From positions 62,001 through 126,000 of the forward strand of contig JBBAFU010000006.1 in the NCBI GenBank assembly GCA_041655275.1: a DNA stretch of 64,000 nt, read 5' to 3'. Each line of letters begins with the position of its first letter. Position 1 is the stretch's first letter. The position numbers and the translations under genes were made by a program. Positions 54,099 through 63,197 of this stretch are shown piece after piece. The notes under the pieces are model-generated. The model was not told the origin of the DNA. It made no database searches and was given only the letters and a program-made list of their open reading frames with translations. Source of the DNA: JAJYRX01 sp041655275. Its GTDB lineage: Bacteria > Pseudomonadota > Gammaproteobacteria > Burkholderiales > Burkholderiaceae_B.

Positions 54099-56158
54099 GG
54101 AACCGTGTCGCCGGGCTCGCCCAGCAGGGCCCTGAGCCCGGCCTCATCGAGCACGCGCACCTCCAGCGCCTGTGCACGCGCCAGTTTGCTGCCGGCATCC
54201 GCGCCGGCAACCACATAACTGGTCTTGCGCGACACCGAACCGCTCACCTTGCCGCCGGCCGCCAGGATATGGCGGCTGGCCTCCTCGCGCGTCCAGTTCG
54301 GCAGTGTTCCGGTCAGGACCAGAGTGAGGCCTTCCAGCGGCAAGGCCTGATCCGCACTGTCGCCGGTCTCGACCGCCCGGGGCTGAACGCCGGCGGCAAG
54401 CAACGCGTCCAGCACCTCCCGGTTGTGTGCTTCGGCCAGAAAGCGCGCCAGTGAGCCGGCCACAACCGGTCCGACATCGGCCACCGACAGAAAGTCTTCC
54501 TCGTGCGCCTGGAGCACCGCCTCGAGCGTACCGAAGTGGCGCGCCAGAGCCCGCGCCGTGGTTTCACCCACATGGCGGATACCCAGCGCATACAGCAGGC
54601 GCTCCAGCGCAGGCCGGCGTGCCTTGTCCAGGGCCGCCACCAGGTTTGCCGCGGATTTCGGGCCCATGCGCTCCAGCCCGGCCAGCTCGTCGGCTTGCAG
54701 GGTGAACAGGTCCGCAAGCGTTGCAACGCGTCCGCCGTCAACCAGCTGATCGATCAGCTTCTCGCCCAGACCGTCGATATCCAGAGCCTTGCGCCCCACG
54801 GCATGCAGCAGCATCTGCTTGCGCTGCGCCGGACAGAACAGCCCGCCGGTGCAGCGTGCCACAGCCTCGCCCTCGGGCCGTTCTATCGCCGAGCCGCAGA
54901 CCGGGCACTGTGCGGGCATGACAAAGGGGCGCGCCTGTGCGGGACGGCGCTCGCGCACCACCCCCGCCACCTCGGGAATCACATCACCTGCGCGCCGCAC
55001 GATGACGGTGTCGCCGATATGCACGTCCTTGCGACGGATCTCATCTTCGTTGTGCAGGGTGGCATTCGTGACCGTGACCCCGCCGACAAAGACCGGCCGC
55101 AGGCGCGCCACCGGCGTGATCGCCCCCGTACGCCCCACCTGGACTTCGATGTCCAGCAGTTCGGTCATTTCTTCCTGGGCCGGAAACTTGTGGGCCAGGG
55201 CATAGCGCGGCGCACGCGCAACATGGCCCAGCACCTCCTGCGCGCGCAAGCTATCGACCTTGTAGACCACGCCATCGATCTCGAAAGGCAGCGCCGGGCG
55301 CACGTGCAGCGTGCGTGCATGGAAATCCAGCAGGCCGGCGGCGCCCTGCACACGCTCGCGGCCGGGGCTGACCGGCAGGCCCATGCTGGCCAGCCATTCG
55401 AGCACCGCCGAATGCCGGTCGCAAGGCGGCTGATCCGGCCCCAGGAGCTCGCCCCAGCCATAGGCGTAGAAGCGCAGCGGGCGCCGGGCCGTCACGCGCG
55501 GGTCAAGCTGGCGCAGGCTGCCGGCCGCAGCATTGCGTGGGTTGACGAAGACTTTCGCGCCCTGCGCCTCCTGGGCGCGGTTCAGTGTCTCGAAATCGGC
55601 ACGGCGTATGAGCACCTCGCCACGCACCTCAAGCACCCGCGGCGCCTCGCCGCGAAGCCGCAGGGGAATCGAGCGCAGGGTGCGCATATTGGCGGTGATG
55701 TCCTCGCCCACCTGACCGTCGCCGCGCGTGGCCGCCTGCACCATGAGGCCGTCCTCATAGCGCACGCTCACGGCCAGGCCGTCGAACTTGTACTCGGCCT
55801 GATAGCCGATCGCCGCATCGGCATCCAGCAGACCGGCCTGGCGCAGGGTGTCGCACAGGCGACGATCAAAGGCCAGCACCTCTTCTGCGGAAAAGGCATT
55901 CGCCAGCGACAGCATGGCCACGGCATGGCGCACGCTCCCGAAAGCATCCGACGCCGGTGCACCCACGCGCCGGGTGGGTGAATCGGGGCGCACCAGTTCG
56001 GGATGCGCCGCTTCCAGCGCCTCGAGTTCGCGCATCAGGCGATCGTATTCCGCATCCGGAACAACGGGTGCATCAAGCACGTAATAATGATGGTTGTGCG
56101 CATCGATCTGCGCACGCAGGGCGATGATGCGCTCGGACGCAGACGGGCCGGCCGGCAT
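54095..56158 (-). CDS. ligA: NAD-dependent DNA ligase
   Basis: LigA joins nicks during replication and repair. From ATG 56158 it has 687 residues: N-terminal Ia domain with HNHHYYVLD, adenylation site Lys124 in AEYKFDGLAV, OB fold, and a zinc finger (CPVCGSAIERPEGEAVARCT and a following Cys). Helix-hairpin-helix repeats (LERMGPKSAANLVAAL) and a C-terminal BRCT domain follow. A GTG three codons upstream, directly after the zipA stop, is an alternative start. Confidence 0.95.
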   Translation of the reverse strand: MPAGPSASERIIALRAQIDAHNHHYYVLDAPVVPDAEYDRLMRELEALEAAHPELVRPDSPTRRVGAPASDAFGSVRHAVAMLSLANAFSAEEVLAFDRRLCDTLRQAGLLDADAAIGYQAEYKFDGLAVSVRYEDGLMVQAATRGDGQVGEDITANMRTLRSIPLRLRGEAPRVLEVRGEVLIRRADFETLNRAQEAQGAKVFVNPRNAAAGSLRQLDPRVTARRPLRFYAYGWGELLGPDQPPCDRHSAVLEWLASMGLPVSPGRERVQGAAGLLDFHARTLHVRPALPFEIDGVVYKVDSLRAQEVLGHVARAPRYALAHKFPAQEEMTELLDIEVQVGRTGAITPVARLRPVFVGGVTVTNATLHNEDEIRRKDVHIGDTVIVRRAGDVIPEVAGVVRERRPAQARPFVMPAQCPVCGSAIERPEGEAVARCTGGLFCPAQRKQMLLHAVGRKALDIDGLGEKLIDQLVDGGRVATLADLFTLQADELAGLERMGPKSAANLVAALDKARRPALERLLYALGIRHVGETTARALARHFGTLEAVLQAHEEDFLSVADVGPVVAGSLARFLAEAHNREVLDALLAAGVQPRAVETGDSADQALPLEGLTLVLTGTLPNWTREEASRHILAAGGKVSGSVSRKTSYVVAGADAGSKLARAQALEVRVLDEAGLRALLGEPGDTVP

Positions 56159-56167
56159 GGCACGCAC

Positions 56168-57208
56168 TCAGGAAAACACGCGCGCCGTGCGCGCATCGCC
56201 CGCGGGGTAACCCGCTTCCTCCAGGCGCTGGTAGCGCTCGTGCAGCTGGCCATCAAGGACGGCATCGGCATGTTCGGGCAGCACATGTCCCTGATCATCC
56301 AGCAGCACGCCATCAAGCTGACCGGCAAGATCGCGCCCTACGCTTGCCATGCGGCTGAAAGCCTGCTCATCGGCCGGACTGTTGGGAAGATCCAGCAGAA
56401 ACTCCAGGCGCTGTACCTGCCCGTTGCGCTCCTCACCCGGAACCTGACCGTCAAAAAGAACGGAAAAGTGCGCCGGCCCCTGCCTGGACGGCCAGATGAA
56501 CACCCCGTCCGAGTGCGCGAAACCCATCGCCGTCATGGCGGCGGCAATCGCGCGTGCATCCCGGGGAGCACGCAGGCCCAGCTGCAGGCCCACCTGGGCA
56601 TCCAGACCGGCACACCGGGCATCAAGCTCGGCACCGCGACGCAGGACTTCATCAAGCTCGGGGCCCTCGACGTGGCCATCGAACGCCTGGGCGATGCCCT
56701 GGGCCGCCGTCCACAGCCGGGACCACTCCACATCGCTGAGCGCACCACTGCGATTGGCCAGCAGCACGGCAAACTGGAGTGCGACATAGCGTGTATCCGG
56801 GCGCAGGCGCACATGATGACCGCCCGCCTCCGCTTCGGCGAATATGCGCACGGGCTTGGTTCCCGTATGGTTCAACCCGCTCACCGCAGCATACAGGCTG
56901 GCGGCGTCCACTGGCTGAACAAAGCCGACATCGATCACCAGCTCGATCGCCGGATCAATCTCGGTGGCGTCGTCGTCCCCGGGCGCGACGGCCGGCTCAC
57001 CCTCGCTTGCGGGCGGGGCCATGCCCAGCCCGGGTTCGCGCCGTCCCGGATGTGCGCCTTCCGGACCCATGAGCGGGTCGGGCGTGCGTTCCGACAGATG
57101 CGCCTGCATGCGTTGACGTATGCGCCGGTCCTGCCACCAGTTGAAGACCACGACCGCCAGAATCAGCAGTACGCCAAGAAGAATCAAACCAATTTGCAAG
57201 TCGCTCAT
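56168..57208 (-). CDS. zipA: Cell division protein ZipA-like
   Basis: This 346-residue protein has an N-terminal membrane anchor (MSDLQIGLILLGVLLILAVV) and a charged, flexible region. A C-terminal ZipA domain follows (GVFIWPSRQGPAHFSVLFDG, then FLLDLPNSPADEQAFSRMA), the module that in E. coli binds the FtsZ tail. The smc-zipA-ligA order is standard in gamma- and betaproteobacteria and supports the name despite low conservation. Confidence 0.88.
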   Translation of the reverse strand: MSDLQIGLILLGVLLILAVVVFNWWQDRRIRQRMQAHLSERTPDPLMGPEGAHPGRREPGLGMAPPASEGEPAVAPGDDDATEIDPAIELVIDVGFVQPVDAASLYAAVSGLNHTGTKPVRIFAEAEAGGHHVRLRPDTRYVALQFAVLLANRSGALSDVEWSRLWTAAQGIAQAFDGHVEGPELDEVLRRGAELDARCAGLDAQVGLQLGLRAPRDARAIAAAMTAMGFAHSDGVFIWPSRQGPAHFSVLFDGQVPGEERNGQVQRLEFLLDLPNSPADEQAFSRMASVGRDLAGQLDGVLLDDQGHVLPEHADAVLDGQLHERYQRLEEAGYPAGDARTARVFS

Positions 57209-57275
57209 TACCAGCCCCGCTCGTCACCAGCATCGCCCATCACCAGTTCCATTATCCCGCCCACACCCGGATTCG

Positions 57276-60200
57276 TCAGGTTTCGGCATCATGCGTCCCG
57301 GCCATCTGCAAGGCAGATGCCATGTCGACGGCGACGATGCGCGATACCCCCTCTTCCTGCATGGTAACCCCGATCAGCTGGCGGGCCATCTGCATGGCAA
57401 TTTTATTATGGGAAATGAACAGAAATTGTGTCTGTTCGCTCATGCGTTCAACCAGACGGCAATAGCGCTCGGTATTGGCGTCGTCCAGCGGCGCATCGAC
57501 CTCGTCCAGCAGGCAGAAAGGTGCCGGATTGAGCCGGAACAGGGCAAACACCAGGGCTATGGCGGCAAGCGCCTTCTCACCGCCCGAAAGCAGGTGAATC
57601 GTCGTGTTGCGCTTGCCCGGCGGCTGCGCCATGACCTGCACGCCGGCATCCAGGATCTCCTCGCCCGTCAGCACCAGACGCGCCTGGCCGCCCCCGAAAA
57701 GCTGCGGGAACAGCGCGGCAAAATGCCGGTTGGCCTCATCGAAGCTGGCCGCCAGGCGTGCGCGCGTCTCGGCATCGATGCGCGCAATGGCATCCTGAAG
57801 CGTTTGCATGGCCTGGTCCAGATCGTCGTGCTGCGACTGCAGAAAGCCCTGGCGCTCGCGCGCCCGCGCCAGCTCATCGGGCGCCGCCAGGTTCACTGCG
57901 CCCATGGCGTCGAGCTGTCGCGTCAGGCGTCTCACCTGCGCACGCAGGCCATCGGCCGAGCGTTGCCCGGCCGGCGCGCCGGCAAGCGCCGTACGCAGGG
58001 CGCTGCGATCGGCGCCGGCCTCATCGAGCTGCGCGGCCAGCCGGGCGGCATTCAGGCGTGCGGCCTGTTCCGCCAGCTGCGCCTCGCTCAGGGCCTGACG
58101 GGCCGGCTCGAGCGCGCGCTCCACCTGCAGGCGCGCCTCGTCGGCCTCGCGCAGCCGGACGGCAGCCGTTTCGTGATCCCGGCGTACACGCCCCAGCACC
58201 ATCTCGCACTCCTGGCGCTGCAGCAGCGCCTGCTGCAGCGCTTCGTCCACGCCGGCATCATCCAGACTGCCAAGCTCAAGCGCCAGAGCGTCCAGCGCCT
58301 CGTGAATACGCGCAGCGTGCGCCTGCGCCAGCAACTGCGCCTCCTCAAGCGCCGCCACCCGCGAACGTGCCGTTTCACAATCGTGCCGGGCCGCCTGCAC
58401 CTCGCGCTCAAGCGCACGCCCCTGCTCACGCGCCGCCGCCAGACCAGCCTGTGCCTGTTGCGCCGCATGACGCGCCCCTGCCAGCCCGGCCTCATCCGCC
58501 CGGCGCTCCTGCGCCAGCGCCTCGCAGCGTTGCGCAAGCCCTGCATCCTCGCTTTCCAGCTGGGCACGCTGCGCCTTCGCATCGGCCAGTTCCGCCTGCA
58601 GGCGCGCTGCCAGCTCGCCGGCCCTTTCCTGCGCCTGCTGCAGGCGGCCGAGCGCAAGCTGGCGGCGATGCCTTTCCTCGCGGGCGCTCGCACGCGCACT
58701 GCGGGCCGCCTCCAGCGCTTGCGCCTGACGACGCACTTCGATCCGGGCCTGCCGGGCCTGCTCCCCCGCCTGCTCACAGGCCCGGGCCGCAGCTGCAGCC
58801 TCGGCTTCCAGCGACACCAGCCGGGTACGTCGCGCCAACAGGCCCGACTGATCCGATTCCGGCGCATGCAGCCGCACGCTCATGGCATCAATCACATGGC
58901 CGTCGGGCAGCACGATGCACTGCCCGCGATCCAGTGCATCACGGCGCGCAAGCGCATCCTCCCAGGTGGCACAGACGTACACGCCGTGCAGCCAGTGCGA
59001 CAGCAATGTCTGCAGTTGCGCGTCCGCAGCGCTCACGTGATCGAGCAGGGGCACGGCCCCTTCCAGGGCGTCGGCTGGGGTTGCGGCTGTGGCCGCGACC
59101 GTATCCCGCAGCGCGTAGACGCTGATGCGCGCAGGCGGCTGCAGGTCCGGCAAGCGCTTCAATGACGCCGGAGCATCGACACCCACAGCCGCCAGACGTT
59201 CCTGCAAAACGGCCTCGAGCGCAGTTTCCCAGCCGGTGGCAACGCGCAGCAGCGTCCATAGCGGCGGCGCATCGGCAAGCCCGGCCGCCGCCAGCCAGCC
59301 TGTCAGCCGCCCTCTGGCCCGGGCGCTTTCCTGCATGGCCTGCAAGCCGGCAATCTCGGCGCGCAACGCCAGCAGGGTCTGCTCGAACTCGCGCAGCCGT
59401 GCCTGCGCCCGTGCGTGCGCCTGCTCCAGATCCGGCAGGACCGTCTCGCACTGTTTCACATGTTCGGCGGCCTGCGCTTCCTGCGTATCCGCCTGCCGCA
59501 GCGACTGCTCCAGTGCCTGCAGGTCTTCGGCGGCGGGAAGCCGGACGGCTGCCTTCTCGACCTCGAGGCGTTCCTGACGTGCGGCAAGCGCCTGATGCTG
59601 GCGTTGCACCGACTGCAAGGCCTGCATCGCCAGCGCATGTTCGCGCTCACTGTCGGCCCCGCGACGACGCGCCTGCTCCAGGGCATGCCCGGCCTCGGCA
59701 GCCGTCTTCTCGAGCGCAGGCAGGGCCTGCGCCGCCTTGCCCAGGCGTGCTTCGCCACGCATCAGTACCTGCCGGCTGTCCTCGACCTGGCGCGCCGCCT
59801 GCCCGCCCTGCGCGCTCCTGTGCGCCTGATCCGCCTGCCATTGGCGCTGCTGCCCCTGCAGATCCGCCTGCTGACGCGCAATGTGCCGGCGCATATCGCC
59901 AATGCGGCGTTGCTCGGCCTCCAGCCGGCCGACTTCCGCACCGGCCTGGTAGAGGCGCCCCTGGGCCTCATGCACCGTCTCGCCGGCCTCATGCCACGCC
60001 TGGCGCAGCGTTTCGGCCCCGGCCTGCTGCGCGCGCAGGTCGGCCGTCATGGCCTCAAGCTGTATCCGGCGCTCTTGCAGCGCGCGCGCAAGCGATGCCT
60101 GATCGGCGCGCGCCGCATCCTCCTGCACCAGCCACGCCAGCGCTTCCTTTTCACGGCGCTCGGCCTGCAGGGCCTGATGGCGCTGCGCCTGTTCCGACTG

Positions 60201-60830
60201 TGACTGCAGCCGGACCAGCTGATCCTCGAGCTCGTGCAGGATATCTGCAACGCGCAGCAGATTATCCCGGGTCTCGCGCAGACGCTGCTGCGCCTCCCGG
60301 CGCCTTTCCTTGTAGCGTGTGACACCGGCCGCCTCTTCCAGGGTGTTGCGCAGATCTTCCGGCCGGGCTTCAATCAGGCGGTTGATCATGCCCTGGCCGA
60401 TGATGGCATACCCGCGCGCACCCAGGCCGGTACCCAGGAAGACATCATGCACGTCACGCCGGCGCACGGTCTGGCCATTGATCACGTACTGGCTGGCACC
60501 ATCGCGCGCCAGCACCCGGCGGATGGCGATTTCAGCGTAGGCTCCCCAGGCGCCGGTGACCCGTCCGGATGAATTGTCGAAAACCAGCTCCACCGAAGCG
60601 CGGGCGGCAGGCTTGCGTCCGGCCGAGCCGTTGAAGATCACATCCTGCATGGACTCGCCGCGCAGCTCGGAGGCGCGGCTCTCGCCCAGCACCCAGCGCA
60701 CGGCATCAATGATGTTCGACTTGCCGCAGCCGTTGGGACCCACAACGCCCACCAGCCGGCCCGGCGTGGCGATGCGCGTGGGCTCCGCGAAGGACTTGAA
60801 GCCGGCAAGCTTGATCTGAGTCAGGTGCAC
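57276..60830 (-). CDS. smc: Chromosome segregation ATPase SMC
   Basis: The 1184-residue SMC protein starts at GTG 60828-60830, giving MHLTQIKLAGFKSFAEPT. Walker A GPNGCGKSN lies at 31-39. Two long coiled coils flank a hinge (about 505-650, with GRLTGWLAAAGL and DHVSAADAQLQTLL). Signature LLSGGEKALAAIALVFA and Walker B PAPFCLLDEVDAPLDDANTE are at the C-terminus. It condenses and segregates the chromosome with ScpA/ScpB, not encoded here. Codons upstream of the GTG have no homology. Confidence 0.95.
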   Translation of the reverse strand: MHLTQIKLAGFKSFAEPTRIATPGRLVGVVGPNGCGKSNIIDAVRWVLGESRASELRGESMQDVIFNGSAGRKPAARASVELVFDNSSGRVTGAWGAYAEIAIRRVLARDGASQYVINGQTVRRRDVHDVFLGTGLGARGYAIIGQGMINRLIEARPEDLRNTLEEAAGVTRYKERRREAQQRLRETRDNLLRVADILHELEDQLVRLQSQSEQAQRHQALQAERREKEALAWLVQEDAARADQASLARALQERRIQLEAMTADLRAQQAGAETLRQAWHEAGETVHEAQGRLYQAGAEVGRLEAEQRRIGDMRRHIARQQADLQGQQRQWQADQAHRSAQGGQAARQVEDSRQVLMRGEARLGKAAQALPALEKTAAEAGHALEQARRRGADSEREHALAMQALQSVQRQHQALAARQERLEVEKAAVRLPAAEDLQALEQSLRQADTQEAQAAEHVKQCETVLPDLEQAHARAQARLREFEQTLLALRAEIAGLQAMQESARARGRLTGWLAAAGLADAPPLWTLLRVATGWETALEAVLQERLAAVGVDAPASLKRLPDLQPPARISVYALRDTVAATAATPADALEGAVPLLDHVSAADAQLQTLLSHWLHGVYVCATWEDALARRDALDRGQCIVLPDGHVIDAMSVRLHAPESDQSGLLARRTRLVSLEAEAAAAARACEQAGEQARQARIEVRRQAQALEAARSARASAREERHRRQLALGRLQQAQERAGELAARLQAELADAKAQRAQLESEDAGLAQRCEALAQERRADEAGLAGARHAAQQAQAGLAAAREQGRALEREVQAARHDCETARSRVAALEEAQLLAQAHAARIHEALDALALELGSLDDAGVDEALQQALLQRQECEMVLGRVRRDHETAAVRLREADEARLQVERALEPARQALSEAQLAEQAARLNAARLAAQLDEAGADRSALRTALAGAPAGQRSADGLRAQVRRLTRQLDAMGAVNLAAPDELARARERQGFLQSQHDDLDQAMQTLQDAIARIDAETRARLAASFDEANRHFAALFPQLFGGGQARLVLTGEEILDAGVQVMAQPPGKRNTTIHLLSGGEKALAAIALVFALFRLNPAPFCLLDEVDAPLDDANTERYCRLVERMSEQTQFLFISHNKIAMQMARQLIGVTMQEEGVSRIVAVDMASALQMAGTHDAET

Positions 60831-61003
60831 GGGCAAAAAAAGAATGTCGACATGGGTCGGTATCAGGCATGATACCGCAGCGGCTTGCCTTTTCACCTGC
60901 CTGCACTGCTTTTGGAAAAGTGCACTATCATTTCGGGCTGGGCCGTTTGCAGGCACCGGTCCCGCCGCCATCAAATCCAGCTCCTGCCTGCCGGGATCTT
61001 CTA

Positions 61004-62317
61004 TTGAACAAAGGCTTTTATCTGGTCATGATTGCGCAGGCACTGTCGTCCGTGGCCGACAACGCCCTGCTCATTGCCGCCATCGCCCTGATCGCCGACC
61101 TGCAAGGGCCGGACTGGATGGTGCCCCTCATGAAATGGTGGTTCGCCATGGCCTATGTGGCCCTGGCGGCCTTTGTCGGCGCGTTTGCCGATGCCTACCC
61201 GAAAGGGCAGGTCATGTTCATCACGAACGCCATCAAGATCCTGGGCTGTCTGCTCATGTTCTGCTACCAGCTGCTCTGGCTGGATCAGCCCCAGCAGCTG
61301 CTTCTGGTTTTCTGCGCCTATACCCTGGTCGGTGTGGGTGCGGCCGCATATTCGCCGGCAAAGTACGGCATTGTCACCGAAATGCTGGAACCCGCCCAGC
61401 TCGTCAAGGGCAACAGCTGGATAGAAGGGCTGACGGTGCTGTCCATCATCGCGGGCACGGTCATCGGCGGCATCCTCATCAACCCGACCGTATCGGCCAT
61501 GCTGCTCAATGGCTCGCCCGTGGGCCTGGTCGCACGCGACCGGGCCGAAGCGGCCATTCTCATCATCAGCCTGATCTATCTGGCGGCGGCGCTCACCAAT
61601 CTGATGATTCCACAGACAGGCGTGGTCTATCCGCGCCAGGAAACCCGTCCGCTGCGGCTGATGCGCCGCTTCCTGTTCTATGTACGCATTCTCTGGGGCG
61701 ACCGCCTGGGACAGATCTCGCTTGCGGTCACGACGCTGTTCTGGGGTGCGGGCGCCACCCTGCAGTTCATCGTCATCGAGTGGGGCGCGCGCCACCTGGG
61801 CTATCGCCTGGACCAGGCATCCATCCTGATGGGTGTGGCCGCCATCGGCACCGTCATCGGCGCCATGCTGGCCGGACGCGTACCCTTGAAGAAGGCCTTG
61901 TCCGTCCTGCCCATGGGCGCGCTCATGGGGCTTTCCGTGATGCTCATGACACGCGTGCACGAGCCCTGGGCCGTCTACGGCGTATTGCTGCTCATCGGCG
62001 CACTGTCGGGCTTCTTCGTGGTTCCCATGAACGCCCTGCTGCAGCATCGCGGCCATTACCTGCTGTCCGCCGGCCACTCCATCGCCGTGCAGAACTTCAA
62101 CGAACAGACCAACATCCTGCTGATGCTGGCCGTCTACAGCCTGATGCTGTGGATGGACCTGCACATCAACACCATCATCATCATCTTCGGCACGCTGGTT
62201 GCCGCCCTGATGGGCCTCATCATCCTGTGGAACCGGCACAATCACAGGGTCTGTCCCGGGCTGGCGCAGAGCATAGGCCAGGCCGGTCATGGCAAGGCCC
62301 TCAGCCGGGATCAGTAA
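61004..62317 (+). CDS. lplT: Lysophospholipid transporter LplT
   Basis: This MFS-type flippase of the LplT family moves lysophospholipids inward for re-acylation. From TTG 61004 it has 437 residues beginning MNKGFYLVMIAQALSSVADN, the family N-terminus; GGGATC lies a few bases upstream. Twelve helices are evident, with AFADAYPKGQVMFITNAIK in the first cytoplasmic loop. An ATG 45 codons upstream is in frame but its extension is not hydrophobic. The acyltransferase partner (aas) is not fused or adjacent. It overlaps the convergent udg gene by 17 bases. Confidence 0.87.
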   Translation: MNKGFYLVMIAQALSSVADNALLIAAIALIADLQGPDWMVPLMKWWFAMAYVALAAFVGAFADAYPKGQVMFITNAIKILGCLLMFCYQLLWLDQPQQLLLVFCAYTLVGVGAAAYSPAKYGIVTEMLEPAQLVKGNSWIEGLTVLSIIAGTVIGGILINPTVSAMLLNGSPVGLVARDRAEAAILIISLIYLAAALTNLMIPQTGVVYPRQETRPLRLMRRFLFYVRILWGDRLGQISLAVTTLFWGAGATLQFIVIEWGARHLGYRLDQASILMGVAAIGTVIGAMLAGRVPLKKALSVLPMGALMGLSVMLMTRVHEPWAVYGVLLLIGALSGFFVVPMNALLQHRGHYLLSAGHSIAVQNFNEQTNILLMLAVYSLMLWMDLHINTIIIIFGTLVAALMGLIILWNRHNHRVCPGLAQSIGQAGHGKALSRDQ

Positions 62318-63197
62318 GGCTGTCCAGGGCCAGGCAGAGGTCTTCCCAGGCCTCGGCCTTCTTGCGCGGGTCCATGAGCAGCACGGCCGGATGCCAGGTG
62401 GCGATCAGCGGTATCGTCGCCGCAGAGCCGTCATCCAGCCGGTGCACCTTGCCGCGCAAGACGTCAAGCGGCGCATCCGACGCCAGCAATGACTGTGCCG
62501 CCATGCTTCCCAGGGCCAGCACACAGCGCGGCTGCAGGCGACGCAGCTGCTCGTCGAGCCAGGGCCGGCAGGCTGCCACCTCTTCCGGCTGCGGGCGACG
62601 ATTGCCTAGGGGACGACATTTCACCAGATGCGTGAAGAATGCCGTTGCCGGACGTGACCAGGCCGTCACCGGCAGATGCTCGTGACTGGAAGCCAGGAAT
62701 TCCACGCGCTGGCCCAGCGCGAGCAGCATGGCATGCAGCAGGCGCCCGGCATCGCCCTGGAAAGGCAAGCCGCCGGCGTCGTCCTCGCGCGATGGCGCCT
62801 CTCCGACGATGAGCCAGTCAGGCCGGCTGAGCGTGCCTGCACCGGGAACAGCCCGGTCCCGCATCGCTCCCAGGGCGCAGGCACGGCAATCCTGTACCGC
62901 CCGGGTCAGTGTCTCCCAGGCGTCATCCGCCAGCGCAGCCACCGCCGCCTTCCCGGCAGCTTCGGCCTGCCCCGTATCTGCACGCGGGCGCGCAGCAGGC
63001 CGGGGCAAGGCTGCCGGCCGGCTGCCGGACCGCATAACACGCGCAGGCTGCGCCGGGACTGCGGCCGGCGCCGGTGACGCCGGCCGGCCTGCAGCCTTGC
63101 CCCGGACCTGGCGAAGGGTGAGGCCCAGCAAAGGCCGGCTCAGGCCGGACTCGACCAGCCAGGCCTGCTGAAGGGGCGAAGGCCGTGGCGCCTTCAC
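62301..63197 (-). CDS. Uracil-DNA glycosylase, family 4 (Fe-S type)
   Basis: The 298-residue enzyme has a disordered Ala/Pro N-terminal part (to about 90) followed by a family 4 UDG core: CRACALGAM, the uracil pocket VGEAPSREDDAGGLPFQGDA, VKCRPLGNRRPQPEE and the C-terminal WHPAVLL. The cysteines fit the [4Fe-4S] cluster of this family. The GTG start (63195-63197) overlaps the stop of the upstream tsaB-rimI gene (GTGA), so it is co-translated with it. Confidence 0.88.
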   Translation of the reverse strand: MKAPRPSPLQQAWLVESGLSRPLLGLTLRQVRGKAAGRPASPAPAAVPAQPARVMRSGSRPAALPRPAARPRADTGQAEAAGKAAVAALADDAWETLTRAVQDCRACALGAMRDRAVPGAGTLSRPDWLIVGEAPSREDDAGGLPFQGDAGRLLHAMLLALGQRVEFLASSHEHLPVTAWSRPATAFFTHLVKCRPLGNRRPQPEEVAACRPWLDEQLRRLQPRCVLALGSMAAQSLLASDAPLDVLRGKVHRLDDGSAATIPLIATWHPAVLLMDPRKKAEAWEDLCLALDSLTDPG